This document shows, piece after piece, positions 17,894 to 28,822 of a stretch of 64,000 bases of DNA (positions are counted from its first letter, which is position 1; the number at the start of each line of letters is the position of its first letter). The position numbers and the translations under genes are program-made. The DNA comes from Diacronema lutheri (taxonomy: Eukaryota > Haptophyta > Pavlovophyceae > Pavlovales > Pavlovaceae): the NCBI GenBank assembly GCA_019448385.1, contig JAGTXO010000001.1:2170001-2234000 (forward strand), given 5' to 3'. The notes below the pieces were generated by a model, which saw only the letters and a list, made by a program, of their open reading frames with translations, searched no databases and was not told where the DNA came from.

Positions 17894-20800
17894 ATGCCGA
17901 GGGCCTCGCGCCCATCGCCGCTCGTCGCGCTCTCGTCGCGCTTCGTGACGGCGCTCGCCGATGTGCCGGCATCGAGCCCGGCGCTCGACCAGCTGCGCGC
18001 GCTCGTCGCGTCACCGACGCCAGAGGCGCAGGTCGGCGCGATGCGCAAGCTCGCCGGTGTGCTCGCGGCGCGCGACGACGAGGCGGACGCGCAGCTGGGC
18101 TCCGTCGCGGCGCTGCTCGCCGACTTGATCTTCATCGCGCAGACACCCGCATTCCACGCACAGCTCCTCGCGTGCTTGGCCAACGTGCGCGAGCCCGCCG
18201 CGAGCGCGTTGCTGCGCGCGCGCGTATCTGCCAACCTCGAGGGCGTCTTCTTCTGCACGAGCACGCTCGCGCCCGGAGGCGCACCTCTCGACGACATGTT
18301 CCGTGACGGGGTGCGCACGGGTATCGTCGAGACGGTGCTACTCACGCCTGCGTGCACCTACGCGCTCGCGACGCCGTGCGAGTGCGGCCGCTTTGTGCGC
18401 CTGCTGTGCGTAACGACCGCCGACCTGGCGCGCTCGCTCGGTGTCCTTGCCGAAGCGCAGCCGTCGCTGCGCGAGGTGGACGTGCTCAGCGTGCAGCCGC
18501 TCGCGGACGCGCTCCGCGTCTGCGGCATTGCGAGCAAGGCGCTCGCGCGCGGCGGCATCGAGTATGCCCGCTACGACGGCCCGCCCGCCGTGCGCGCGCG
18601 CGACGCGCTCGACGAGGTGCGGGCCCTCGCATTCCGGCTCGCGCTCTGCGCGCAACTGCCTGTCGACACGCGGCTAGCTGCAGCGCTCGCCGCGGCGAAC
18701 GCGTCGATCGGCGCGCGCGCGCCGCTCGCGGCTGCGCGCAGCGTGCGCGCGCTGCTGGAGATGCGCGCGCCTGTGGGTGAGGACATCGCGGTTGACGACG
18801 CGCTCGCCGCGCCGCCGCTCGCGCCTTTGGGCGAGGCGCTGCTCCTCCGCGCGGTCGCGACGAGCGGCTGTGCGGCGCCGTGCCTCCTCGCACCATCGCT
18901 CGAGCGCGCGCCCGACGGCATTGCCGTGCCGTGCTTCCTCTTCGCACGGCTGCTCCCGCGCCTCACGGCCCTCGCCGAGGGCGAGGCCACGGACGACGTT
19001 GCGAAGCTGCACGCACTGCACGGGCTGCGCGCGGCGCTCGAGCTCGCGCGCAGCGCGATGGGCGCGCAGCCGAGCCTGCGCGCCGCACACGCGCGCGCGG
19101 CCGTCGCCGCGTGCGACGCTGCGCTCGAGGTCGCGTGGGTGCAGTGGGAGGGGCACTCGAGTGCGGTGGGTCACGAGAATGCGGCGGTCTTCCGCGCGGT
19201 CATCGCGCTCCTCACATTCCTCGAGTCGACGGGCGCAGCGGCCGCCGCTGCCCCGCTCGGCGACGCGACAGCTGCTGCGGCTGCCCATCCCGCCGCGCCC
19301 GCCGCCCGCTCGGACGGCGTACTCGCGCGCATCCTGCGGCGCGCGCGCGAGCTCGACTGGTCGAGGCCCGCGAAGCTGCGATCAATCACGTGCGCGCTGC
19401 CACACGCCAACGCCGCGCAGCTGCGCGACGCGTGGCCGACGTTGCCGGCTGAGCTGTTCTGGGCGCTTGGCGGCATGCACGCACGCGGGCTCGCGCGCGA
19501 GGCGCTTGGCGCACTTCTCGAATGCGCGCTGCCGCACCCAAGCGTGCGCGTCCGCTTGAGCGTCGCGCAGCGCGGCGCGGGCGCGCCGGCTGCGCCGTGC
19601 GCGTGCCGCGCCAAGCTGAGCGTGCAGATGCCCTCCTTCGCGCCGGACGACGAGTCGTGCGTTGCGCCCGCTGGCGATGGCGACGAGCACGCGCGCGCGC
19701 ACGCGGCCCAGCGGCTCGAGGCGGCGGAGGCGCGCGACGACGGGGAGGGGACGCGTGGCGGGTACGGCGCGGCCTTCTGGGCGGATTGGATTGTGCAGCC
19801 CCTCGTCGACGCGGCGTGCGCCGACGACGAGGCGGTGCGCATGGGCGTGGCGGACTACGCTTTGCCCACCGTCCTCGACAGCCTCCCCGCAACCTTGCCC
19901 CTCGTCTTCGCCGCCATCGGCCGAGCGCGCGCGAGCAGCGCGCACGGCACGCTCAACGCCACGTCCGCGCCGGCCGAGGACGCGGACCACGCGCGCACGC
20001 GTTGCGCGGTCATGGCGCTCAAGGCGACGCGCGTGCGCGCCGGCGCGCTCTTCTCGCAGTCGCTCGAAGCTCTCCGCGCCCTCGAGCCCGCCGCGCCGTC
20101 CCTCGCCGTGCCAGCGGGCGGAGCGCCGCGCGACGCGGCCGCGGCCGTGGGCGACAGGATGGCGGCGGCGGCATCCGTCCTCCGCCGCGCGCTGCTCTCA
20201 TCGGACGAGACGCTCGCGCTCGACGCGTTCGAGCTGCTCGCGCTCTCGCGCTGCGCGACCGAGCTCGTCACGCCCCTCGAGGTCACGCTGATCAAGCAGG
20301 CGCTCTGCGTGCACCTCTGTGGCGCGGGCTCCCGGCGCGCGCGCGACCGCGTCGCGAGCTCAATGCTCAAGTTGGTCGGCCGATGCGCGAGCTCGACGTT
20401 CAACAACTCGTTCGCGCAGAGGCACGTGGCGGAGGCAGCCAAGCTGCGCGCGCTCGGCGCCTTCGACGCGCAGCTCCCGCCGCGTTGCCTCGTCGCAGAG
20501 GCGCGCGCGGCGAGCGCGGCACTCGTCGCACACTTTGTGGGCTGGCTGAGCGGCACGATTGTGGCCTCGCTCTACCCGGGCGCGCCGTGCGGCCGCGCGC
20601 TGCGCGCGCTCGACCTGGCGCACGCCCTCGTCGACGTGTGGGGCCCTACCGTCGGCGAGCAGCGCGCCGCGCCGCGCGGAGGCGAGCGCGACGGACCACC
20701 CGGCGCGCACGCGGCCGGCGGCGCGGCCGGCGTGGGCGCGCCGCGAGAGGAGCGCAACCATTCCCTCGCGTGCGCGCACCTCTCACGCCCTGTCTTCTCC

Positions 20801-23800
20801 GCTGAGCTCACGCGCGCGCTCGTCGCCTTGCTCATCGGCGACTGGGGCGCGGTGCGCGAAGGCGCGGCCACGCTCCTGGCAAAGGCGCCCACGCCGCTGC
20901 CCGGCTACGAAACATTTGACGACGCGACGGCGCTCTCGCGCCGTGCGCTCGCGCTCGCGCTGTGCCCGCGCGTCAAAGAGTCTGCGGCGGGCGTCGCGCT
21001 CGCGTCCGCCATCTTCTGCAAGTACGTGCTCGGCCTTGGCTGGACGGTCCTCGCGCCATTGGACAACGGCGGGGCCGGTGGCAGCGCGAGCAGCGGCGCG
21101 AGCGGCGATGCACGCCCGCTCAACCCAGCGCGCGCTGCCGCCGAGCACCTGAGCTCGCTCGTCGATCGGCTCGAGGCGCGGATTGCGCAACGACCAATCA
21201 GCGCCCACGCGCCGAGCGTCGATTCAGCCCTGCACGGCCTCTTCGAGATGATCGGCGCGGCGGTCTCTGAGCTGGCGACGCCGGCGCGTGCTGCGTTGCT
21301 GCGCGAGCCAACCGCGCGCGACCTGCTCTGCGCCGTGCTCCGACGCACGCTCGACGCATCGGAGCGCGCGATGAGCCTGGTTCTGGCCATCATCTCAGAT
21401 CCGTCGCCTGAGGGCTTCAGCGCGGCCGAGCCAGCGCCGCGCTCGCGCGCGCAGCGCGCTGCCGCGGCGTGCGGCGAGGCGGGCGTGCGCCACGGCAAGC
21501 GCCTCGCGCCAATTCCAGACATGGGCGGCGGCTCGGTGCCGGACTACTGGGCGAGCGCGAGCACAGGCGTGCCGCCGCGCGACGGCGACGCGCCGGGCGG
21601 CGCGGCGGGCGCGAGCGGGGCGCATGGCGCGGACGCTGGCACCCGGCTCGCGCGGAGTGGAAAGCTCTTGGTCGTGCTGTGCTGGCTGACGATGAAGGAC
21701 GTCGCGTGCTGCCTCGCCGCCATTGCGCAGCTCGTCGTCGCGGACCACAATGCGAGCGCGCGCGCGGCCGACGAGCTCGCGCGCGCGCACGCGCGCTCTC
21801 GTGTGCGCTCGGCAACGGCGGACGGCTTGGACGGCTCGGACGGCGGTGCGGCCGCCGCTCGTCTGGCGGGCTCGCCGCTCCTCGCGCCCGCGGACCTCGA
21901 GCGCTCTGGCGAGCTGTGCCTACGCATGCTCCTCACCACGAGGCATAACGGCGCGATCGAGAAGGCCGCCGTCGGTTTCTCCGCGCTCGTTGTCGCGCTT
22001 CTCGGCTCGCGCGCTCGCGAGTTGAGCGCGCTGCCTGCGGCGTGGGTGGCCAAGCTGCTGCGCGCAGCGCACGTCGGCGGCGTGACGGTGCTCCGCCGCT
22101 CGGCTGGCCTGCCCTTCGCTCTGCTCGCCATCCTGCACGCCGAGCGCGCGCACCGCAAGGGCGCGAACACGCTCCTTTTGTACACCCTCGAGCGGCTGCT
22201 TCGGCGCGCGCGCGCGCCGCGCCTCGACGGCGGCGAGGGCGCGCCGGCGGTCGTGGCGGAGGGCGACGGCGGTGACGAGGACGACGACGCGCCCGACGGC
22301 GGCGAGGCGTTCGTCTCGCGCGTGCACGCGCTCAACCTGCTGCGCCATCTCTTCGCCGACCGCGCGTTTGTCGTCGAGATGGCGCCACGTCTCGGCGAGG
22401 GCTTTTCCCTCGCGCTCGAGGCGCTTGGCGCGAGCAAGTGGGACGTGCGCAACTCGGGCACGCAGCTCACCGCCGCGCTGCTCGCGCGCGCCGTGCGCGC
22501 GCGCCGCTCGAGGCGCGACGACGCGCTCGCGAATGGCGTGTCGGCGAGCGAGTTGTTCTCGCGCGCGCCTGAGCTCCACTCGCGGCTGCTCGCTCAGCTG
22601 CACGCGCACGCGCCGTGCGCGGCCGGCGCGGCCGGCGCGGCCGGTTCGCGGCGCAGCGGCGAGCGCGGCGGCGACGAGGCGGCAGGCAGCGCGGGCGTGC
22701 TGGCCGATCCGTCGCTCTTCGCCTGCCTGCTCTTGCTCTCCAAGTTGACGCCACCGATGCTGCGCGGGTACGGTGCGCCGCGCGACGCCGGCGACGCGGA
22801 CCGCGCGGGCGACGACGACGACGACGACAACGGCGGCGGCGGCGGTGGTGGTGGCGGCGGCGGTGGCGGCGGCGGCGGCGAGTCACCAGCGGCCGACCCG
22901 GCCGGCGGCGCGCGCGTGCGCGACGCTGAGCTGAGCATCGGTTCCGCCGGCCGTTACCCGCTGCAGCCATTCGCAGCGCAGGTCGAAGCGACGTGCGTCC
23001 TTCACCCGTCGTTGCGCGAGCGAGAGGCGGCGGCGCGCGCGCTGCCGCCCCTGCTCAGCGCAGCCGAGCTCAGCGCGCGCGTTGTGCGGCTGTGCGCGGC
23101 GTGGCCGGCGACCGAGCACGACGCGCTCGCCGTCGGGCACAACGCGCTGCACGGCCGCCTCCTCCAGCTCCGCTCCCTCCTCTCCGCCGCCTCGTCCGCC
23201 GCCGCCGCCTCTTCCGCCGCCGTGCCCACGTCGGCCACGCCCGCGTCGGCCGTGCCCTCCTCCACCGCGCCCGCGTCGGCGGCGGACGCGTGCGTGCACC
23301 TCGCGCGGGCGGCGCTCTCGCAGCTCGTGCCAACGCGCCGCCTGGTCGGCGACGACGGCGCGCTGCGCCTCGTCGCGTCGCACCGCCTGCACGTGCTCAC
23401 GCTGGCGCACGCGTGCGGCGTCACACGCGCGCTCGCCGCGGAAATCGTGCGCGAGGCGCTCGACGCCGCGGCGCTCCTGCCCGCAAACTGGCGCGCGCAC
23501 GTCGCGCTGGGTGGCGCCGCTGCCGCCGACGCTCGCGAGCCCGACGGCGGCGAGTGGGCGCGCGCGGTGCGCGGCGCAATCATTGCCGCGCTCGTGCCAT
23601 ACGCGACGTGTGACGCGGGCGGCTCGGGCGCGCCCGCGACGGGCGGCTCGGCGCTCAGCTCGTGCGAGGCCCTCGCGGCCGCGCTGCACCTGCGCGCCCT
23701 GCTACTCCTGCGCGCGGCGCCACCGCCGCACGGCGAGGCGGCGCTGGTCGGCATGTTGCGCTGCAGCGTGTACGAGGTGCGTGTGCGCGGCCTCTCGACG

Positions 23801-25552
23801 CTCCTCGCCTGCGTCGGTGCGTCCGGTGCACTCGGTGGCGGCTCGGCAGCCGACGACTCAGATGAGATCGAGGATGCCATCTTGTGCGCGCCGCTGCCCG
23901 CCTCGTCCGCGCTACCGCCGCCGTTGGGCGCGCGCTCGCTCCGCGCCGCGCTCGTCGCCTGCGCGCGCACCGAGCGCGAGCCGGTCGCCGCGCACGCCGC
24001 GCTGCAACTCTGCGCGCTCATCGCGCCCGCGCTCAGCACGGCGCAGCGCGCGGACGGGCGCGTAGCCGGCCCGGCCAACGCGACGGCGGACGAGGAGGAG
24101 GCGGCCGCTGCGCGCACCGAGCTGCAATCGGCTGCAGCCTATTGGCTCGACCATTCGCGCGATGGTTCGAGCCGCGCCTCCGCGCTCCTCATCTTCTCGT
24201 CCGTCGTGCGCGCGGCGCGCGGCGCTCGCGCCGAGAGCGCAAGCTTGGCGTCGAGCGCTTTCGTGCAGCACGCGCTCGGCTTTGCGCGGCCGACGGAGCC
24301 GCTGCGCCTGCGCGCGGCTGCGGCTGGCGCGCTCGTGCGCTCCGCATTGTTGAGCGACGTGCCGCTCTCGCCCGCGCAACGCACCGCTGACGGCGCGCAG
24401 GCGCGCGCGTGGCTTCTCGCGACCGCGCTCGCGCAGGACGACGATGCGGCGGTGCGTGAGCTCGCGACCGAGGCGCTCTGCGCGGGGCTCGCGACGAGCG
24501 CGCGCGCGTGGCCGCAGCTTCATGCCCTCGTCAGCGCCGCCGCGCCCGCCGCTGGCGCCGATGCGAACGACGATGGCGACGGCGCCGGCGCGCGAGTGCT
24601 GCGCTTGCCGGTGCCCGCCGCGCTCGAGGCGGCGCTGTGCCTGCTCGCGCACGCGCTCGGCGGCAACGCCCTCGGGCTTGTCACGCTGTTACGCGTGACG
24701 ATCGGCGGTCCGCATGCGCTCATTGACGCTGCCGCCAACGCGCGCGCGCAACGGCCAGGCGACGACGAAGGTGACGCAGCTCGCGGCGCGGGCGAAGCGG
24801 AGGACGCGCTCGCGCGCGCCGAGGCGGACTGCCTCGCCGAGGCGAGCGCGGCGCTCGCACATGCGCGCGCGGCGAGCGCAGACGCGCTCATCGGGGCGGC
24901 GGCCGGTGGCATGCGCGGTGACGAGCCGAGCGCAGAGGGCGGCGAGGCGGACGCTGCGGGCCAGGATGGCGGTGTGACCGACAATCTCGGCGCGGCCTTT
25001 GACATGTTTGAGGCGGAGGAGCCCAACATGTTTGTCGACGCGCTCTACCATGCGGAAATCTGCGCGCGCGCGCTCGAGGCACGCTGCCGAGCTATTGAGC
25101 CGGACACCCAATCGGCCGATCACGACAGCGCGCGTGATCTGCGCGCGTGCGCGCTGCGGCTCGGCGCGCCACTCGCACAGCTGCTCGGCGACGCGCTCGA
25201 GCTCCTCGCACCGCCGCACTTGAGCGTCGCGGTCGCGGAGGCCATCGCGTACGAGCCGCGCGTCTTCTCGCCGCTCGCACGGCTCGCGCTCGCGCTGCGC
25301 GCGCTCTGCCCCCTCATGAGCGCGGACGCAGCGCGCGAGGTCTTTGCCACCGTCGGGCTGCGCGCGCCCGCGTTCGCCAGTTGTGCCCACTCTGCTCTCG
25401 GCGGCTTGGTGCGCGAGCTGGCCGGTGCAGCGACGCGTGCTCAACGCACAGAGGCGCTCGGCGAGGGGGACAAGGGCGGCAACGGTCGGCCGACGATCAT
25501 GCCGCTCGTGTACGAGGACGCTGCGCGCGTCGCGTGGCGCTTCAGTGGCTGA
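17894..25552 (+). CDS. THADA: THADA/Trm732 homologue (DUF2428)
   Basis: A 2552-residue alpha-helical repeat protein in a single exon. The family partner is the tRNA 2'-O-methyltransferase Trm7/FTSJ1, and Trm732/THADA is needed for methylation of position 32 in the anticodon loop. The conserved DUF2428 core is at about residues 1350-1540: NGAIEKAAVGFSALVVALL, VTVLRRSAGLPFALLAIL, VHALNLLRHLFADRAF and SKWDVRNSGTQL. The rest is HEAT-like helices rich in Ala and Leu. Poly-Asp then poly-Gly (near 22810-22880) and Ala/Ser/Pro (near 23190-23280) stretches are probably surface loops. The frame is open back to 17315 opposite kinesin exon 1; the ATG at 17894 follows the shared upstream region and is preferred. 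Confidence 0.88.
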   Translation: MPRASRPSPLVALSSRFVTALADVPASSPALDQLRALVASPTPEAQVGAMRKLAGVLAARDDEADAQLGSVAALLADLIFIAQTPAFHAQLLACLANVREPAASALLRARVSANLEGVFFCTSTLAPGGAPLDDMFRDGVRTGIVETVLLTPACTYALATPCECGRFVRLLCVTTADLARSLGVLAEAQPSLREVDVLSVQPLADALRVCGIASKALARGGIEYARYDGPPAVRARDALDEVRALAFRLALCAQLPVDTRLAAALAAANASIGARAPLAAARSVRALLEMRAPVGEDIAVDDALAAPPLAPLGEALLLRAVATSGCAAPCLLAPSLERAPDGIAVPCFLFARLLPRLTALAEGEATDDVAKLHALHGLRAALELARSAMGAQPSLRAAHARAAVAACDAALEVAWVQWEGHSSAVGHENAAVFRAVIALLTFLESTGAAAAAAPLGDATAAAAAHPAAPAARSDGVLARILRRARELDWSRPAKLRSITCALPHANAAQLRDAWPTLPAELFWALGGMHARGLAREALGALLECALPHPSVRVRLSVAQRGAGAPAAPCACRAKLSVQMPSFAPDDESCVAPAGDGDEHARAHAAQRLEAAEARDDGEGTRGGYGAAFWADWIVQPLVDAACADDEAVRMGVADYALPTVLDSLPATLPLVFAAIGRARASSAHGTLNATSAPAEDADHARTRCAVMALKATRVRAGALFSQSLEALRALEPAAPSLAVPAGGAPRDAAAAVGDRMAAAASVLRRALLSSDETLALDAFELLALSRCATELVTPLEVTLIKQALCVHLCGAGSRRARDRVASSMLKLVGRCASSTFNNSFAQRHVAEAAKLRALGAFDAQLPPRCLVAEARAASAALVAHFVGWLSGTIVASLYPGAPCGRALRALDLAHALVDVWGPTVGEQRAAPRGGERDGPPGAHAAGGAAGVGAPREERNHSLACAHLSRPVFSAELTRALVALLIGDWGAVREGAATLLAKAPTPLPGYETFDDATALSRRALALALCPRVKESAAGVALASAIFCKYVLGLGWTVLAPLDNGGAGGSASSGASGDARPLNPARAAAEHLSSLVDRLEARIAQRPISAHAPSVDSALHGLFEMIGAAVSELATPARAALLREPTARDLLCAVLRRTLDASERAMSLVLAIISDPSPEGFSAAEPAPRSRAQRAAAACGEAGVRHGKRLAPIPDMGGGSVPDYWASASTGVPPRDGDAPGGAAGASGAHGADAGTRLARSGKLLVVLCWLTMKDVACCLAAIAQLVVADHNASARAADELARAHARSRVRSATADGLDGSDGGAAAARLAGSPLLAPADLERSGELCLRMLLTTRHNGAIEKAAVGFSALVVALLGSRARELSALPAAWVAKLLRAAHVGGVTVLRRSAGLPFALLAILHAERAHRKGANTLLLYTLERLLRRARAPRLDGGEGAPAVVAEGDGGDEDDDAPDGGEAFVSRVHALNLLRHLFADRAFVVEMAPRLGEGFSLALEALGASKWDVRNSGTQLTAALLARAVRARRSRRDDALANGVSASELFSRAPELHSRLLAQLHAHAPCAAGAAGAAGSRRSGERGGDEAAGSAGVLADPSLFACLLLLSKLTPPMLRGYGAPRDAGDADRAGDDDDDDNGGGGGGGGGGGGGGGGESPAADPAGGARVRDAELSIGSAGRYPLQPFAAQVEATCVLHPSLREREAAARALPPLLSAAELSARVVRLCAAWPATEHDALAVGHNALHGRLLQLRSLLSAASSAAAASSAAVPTSATPASAVPSSTAPASAADACVHLARAALSQLVPTRRLVGDDGALRLVASHRLHVLTLAHACGVTRALAAEIVREALDAAALLPANWRAHVALGGAAAADAREPDGGEWARAVRGAIIAALVPYATCDAGGSGAPATGGSALSSCEALAAALHLRALLLLRAAPPPHGEAALVGMLRCSVYEVRVRGLSTLLACVGASGALGGGSAADDSDEIEDAILCAPLPASSALPPPLGARSLRAALVACARTEREPVAAHAALQLCALIAPALSTAQRADGRVAGPANATADEEEAAAARTELQSAAAYWLDHSRDGSSRASALLIFSSVVRAARGARAESASLASSAFVQHALGFARPTEPLRLRAAAAGALVRSALLSDVPLSPAQRTADGAQARAWLLATALAQDDDAAVRELATEALCAGLATSARAWPQLHALVSAAAPAAGADANDDGDGAGARVLRLPVPAALEAALCLLAHALGGNALGLVTLLRVTIGGPHALIDAAANARAQRPGDDEGDAARGAGEAEDALARAEADCLAEASAALAHARAASADALIGAAAGGMRGDEPSAEGGEADAAGQDGGVTDNLGAAFDMFEAEEPNMFVDALYHAEICARALEARCRAIEPDTQSADHDSARDLRACALRLGAPLAQLLGDALELLAPPHLSVAVAEAIAYEPRVFSPLARLALALRALCPLMSADAAREVFATVGLRAPAFASCAHSALGGLVRELAGAATRAQRTEALGEGDKGGNGRPTIMPLVYEDAARVAWRFSG
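22808..22880. repeat. GAC then GGC trinucleotide repeats inside THADA
   Basis: In-frame GAC repeats (poly-Asp) followed by GGC/GGT repeats (about 16 Gly) in the THADA coding region. Likely a length-variable loop between helical repeats. Confidence 0.9.
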
Positions 25553-25592
25553 GCGCTCAGCACACCTTGTTCAGCGTGTCCTTCTCAGTCGC

Positions 25593-25659
25593 GGAGACAC
25601 ACTGAAATCCCCGTCACGCCCAGCCGCACGCGCGAGTGCGGGGATTGCAGTGTGTCTCC
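25593..25659. repeat. Near-perfect 20-bp inverted repeat
   Basis: The arm GGAGACACACTGAAATCCCC (25593-25612) pairs with GGGGATTGCAGTGTGTCTCC (25640-25659) with one mismatch and a 27-nt loop. The flanks also share a direct repeat (AGCCGCACGCGCGAG, near 25622 and 25680). It lies between the THADA stop and the GlnRS ATG on the same strand. It could be a transcript-end hairpin, a leader structure or a remnant of a small inverted-repeat element. Confidence 0.7.
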
Positions 25660-25767
25660 CGTGACCCGCAGTGACGCCAGCCGCACGCGCGAGGAGTCGC
25701 CAGTGCGGCACCCCGTGCGCGAAAGGGCCGCGCGCGGTGCGACGCGCGGGCAGAGCGTCCGGCAGCC

Positions 25768-28714
25768 ATGTCTGACATCCTCACGCGGCTGCAGCTCGAG
25801 CCCGGGGTCGACAACGCGAAGGTCCTCGCCGCGCTCGAGCACGCCGCGGGCGCGGCGGGCGTGTCGGCGGGATGCAGCAAGGAGGTTGGCGTGCTGCTCT
25901 TCAAGCTGGTCTCGTCGCCGAAAGGCAAGGCGGTACCGGAGGCGCACCGCGACATGCTCGCGCGTTTGATTGGCTGCGGCGACGTCCACCGCCCGCCGCA
26001 GCTCGACGCGGGCATCGCCTACCTGGCGCGCACCAGCACGCCATCCGAAGCGGAGCTGCGCGAGCAGAGCGGCGTCGGCATCGTCGTGAGCGACGCGGAG
26101 ATCACCGACGCGGCGAATGCGCTCGTTCAAGCGGAGCGCGAGTCGATCGTTGCAGCGCGCTACCTGACCAACGTCGGCATGCTCGTGAGGAAGCTCACCG
26201 ATTCCGAGCGCCTCAAGTGGGCTGAGGGCGCCAAACTCAAGGCGGCGCTCGAGAGCGCAGTCGGCGCGCTCCTTGGCCCGAAGACGGCGGAGGATCTCGA
26301 CGTGAAAGCCGCACGTGCCGCGTTCGCGGCAAGAACTGGCGCCAATCAGGCTGTCGCGCCAGCGGCCAAGGCGCAGTCCAACCCCGCCGCAGCCGCCACT
26401 GCGGCGGCAAAGGCTGGCAATGCAGCGGGCGGCGTGGAGGAGCCGCTGGGCGCCGAGAAGAAATTCCGCACACCGAGCGAGAACTTTGGCGAGCCGCCGT
26501 ACGCGCTCAACCCACCCGAGATCCTCGCTGCGCACCTCAAAGCGACGGGCGGCAAGGTGGTCACCCGGTTCCCGCCAGAGCCCAACGGTGCGCGCGCGCG
26601 CGCGCGCGCCACCCGCCGTCGATGCGTCGGCAGGCACACGCGCAATGCGCTCACGCGGTCGCGCTTCGTGCGCCGCGTGCCGCGCCGTTGGCTCCGCCGT
26701 CGCCGCCTCGACTCGCTGTCTGCGCAGGCTACCTTCACATCGGCCACGCCAAGGCGATGCACATGAATTTTGGCTTCGCGCGGCGCAATGGCGGACAGAC
26801 AATTCTGCGCTACGATGACACCAACCCCGAGGCGGAGGAGGAGGAGTTTTTTGACGCGATTGATCGGGAGGTGCGCTGGCTCGGCCACTCGTACTGCGCA
26901 AAGACGTACTCCTCCGAGCACTTTGCAAAGCTGCACGAGCTCGCCGTCCAGCTGATCAAGGCACGCGCGGGGGTTGGGCGTTGAAGCCCTTTGATGGCCC
27001 CGCCCCTCCCCTCCCGTCCGCGCGTGACGTGCGCGCGCGCTGTGCGCGCGCACGCGCGCTTGTCTAAGCGGGCAGGTGCACCGGCACGAGCTCGCGTGCC
27101 GCCCTCGCGCGCGGCACACGCCGGCGCCTTCTGCCGGCAGCCATGGATTTGCTTGCGCATCTCCGTGACGCGCGCTCTGCACCGCACCGCCGCGCCTGCC
27201 CTGGCCGCAGATCGGCGGCGCGTACGTGTGTCACATGACGCAGGAGCAGGTGAAGGCGAGCCGGCTCGTCCTACAGGACGCTCACAAGCCGGGAGGCTCG
27301 GAGCTGCGCGAGCAGGACGTGCCCGCCGCCGCCAAGTCGCCATGGCGCGACCGCTCCGTTGAGGAGAACTTGCGCTGGTTTGCGCGCATGCGGGCTGCGC
27401 GCGTCGCTGAGGGTGAGGCGTGCTTGCGCTTCAAGGGCGATCTCGCCTCGCCCAACCCGAACCAGTGGGACCTGACGGCGTACCGCGTCAAGTTTGCACG
27501 CCATCCCGCCGTCGGCGCGGGCTGGTGCATCTACCCGACTTACGACTTTACGCACTGCTTGATCGATTCCCTCGAGAATGTGACCCACTCACTTTGCACG
27601 CTCGAGTTTGAAACCCGCCAGGCGCCAAACGGGCCCTACTACTGGCTGCTCGACAAGCTTGGGATGTACAAGCCGCAAACGTGGGAGTACGGCCGGCTCA
27701 ACATCACGCACACCGTCCTCTCCAAGCGCCGGCTCAACATGCTTGTCACGCGCAAGCACGTCGACGGCTGGGACGATCCGCGCCTCCTCACGCTCGCCGG
27801 ACTCCGCCGACGCGGCTTCTCGGCGGAGACGATCAACAAGTTCTGCGAGCTCGTCGGCGTGACGCGCGCGGACGGCGTGCTCACCAACTACGAGCAGCTC
27901 GAGGTCGTTGCGCGCGCCGAGCTCGACGTGTGCGCGCGCCGCTTGATGGCCGTGCTGCGGCCGCTGCGCGTCGTCCTCACCAACCTCGACGGCACACGCA
28001 CCGTCAGCGTGCGCAACCACCCAAAGGACGAGTCGATGGGCTCGCGCGAGGTCCTGCTCGGCCGCACCATCTTCATCGACCATTCCGATTTTCGCCTCGA
28101 GGACGATCCAAGCTATTATGGCCTCGCGCCCGGTGCGCCCACGCGCCTCGCGCCATCGGGCCGTGCCCGCACGCACCGCGCGCTGAGCTCGCGCGCCTCA
28201 TGCGCCGCGCATGCCTCCGGTGCCACCCGCTCGCTTGGCGCCGCTCGGCGCAGGCAAGGAGGTGGGCCTTAAGCACATTGGCCTCTTCGCGCGCTGCGAC
28301 GACGTCGTGCGCGGCCCTGACGGCGCCGTGCTCGAGCTGCGCGCCTCGCTCGACTTCAACTCCGCCGAGCGCGCGAAGAAGGCGCAGCCCAAGGGCGTGC
28401 TGCAATGGGTGCCGGCTGAAGGCAGCGTGCCGCTCGCCGAGGTGCGGCTGTACGACCGCCTCTTCACTGTGCCCAACGTGGCCGCGCACGATGACTGGCT
28501 GGGCTGCATCAACCCGGCGTCGCTCGAGCGTGTGCACGGCGCGCTGGGCGAGAAGGCCATTGTGGAGTGCACGCCGGGCACACGCGTGCAGTTTGAGCGC
28601 GTCGGCTTCTTCGTGTGCGACCAGGACAGCGGCGCGCGCGGCCTCGTCTTCAACCGCATCCTTGGGCTGAAGGAATCGAAGGACAAGGCGGCGCTTGCAA
28701 AGGGCGCAAGCTGA
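25768..28714 (+). CDS. QARS1: Glutaminyl-tRNA synthetase, cytosolic type
   Basis: Class Ic synthetase that charges tRNA-Gln, about 811 residues (human 775). Exons are 25768-26587, 26728-26960, 27211-28132 and 28254-28714. The eukaryote-specific N-terminal domain occupies about residues 1-190. The catalytic domain follows, with the HIGH motif in PPEPNGYLHIGHAKA (rebuilt across intron 1) and the KMSKS equivalent VLSKRRLNMLV. Anticodon-binding barrels come last. Introns 1 and 3 are GT-AG (140 and 121 nt); intron 1 starts with a GC-repeat run. Intron 2 fits best as GC-AG (AAG|GCACGC), giving LIK-IGGAYVCHM with exactly the family spacing. A GT donor a few bases on would add four residues. Tail-to-tail with EHD. 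Confidence 0.95.
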
Positions 28715-28822
28715 TTCCCACTTCTCAGTGCCCGTCTTAGGTCCGTCATGCGGCGCACGGCTAGCGCGCGCCGAATTCAGTCGGGCCCAACACGGCGTGC
28801 ACACGTGCACGCACGCGTGGCT

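Noticed and set aside
25593-25659. Inverted repeat as a complete transposon
   Set aside because: Arms are only 20 bp with a 27-nt loop, no target-site duplication was recognised, and no coding part is present.
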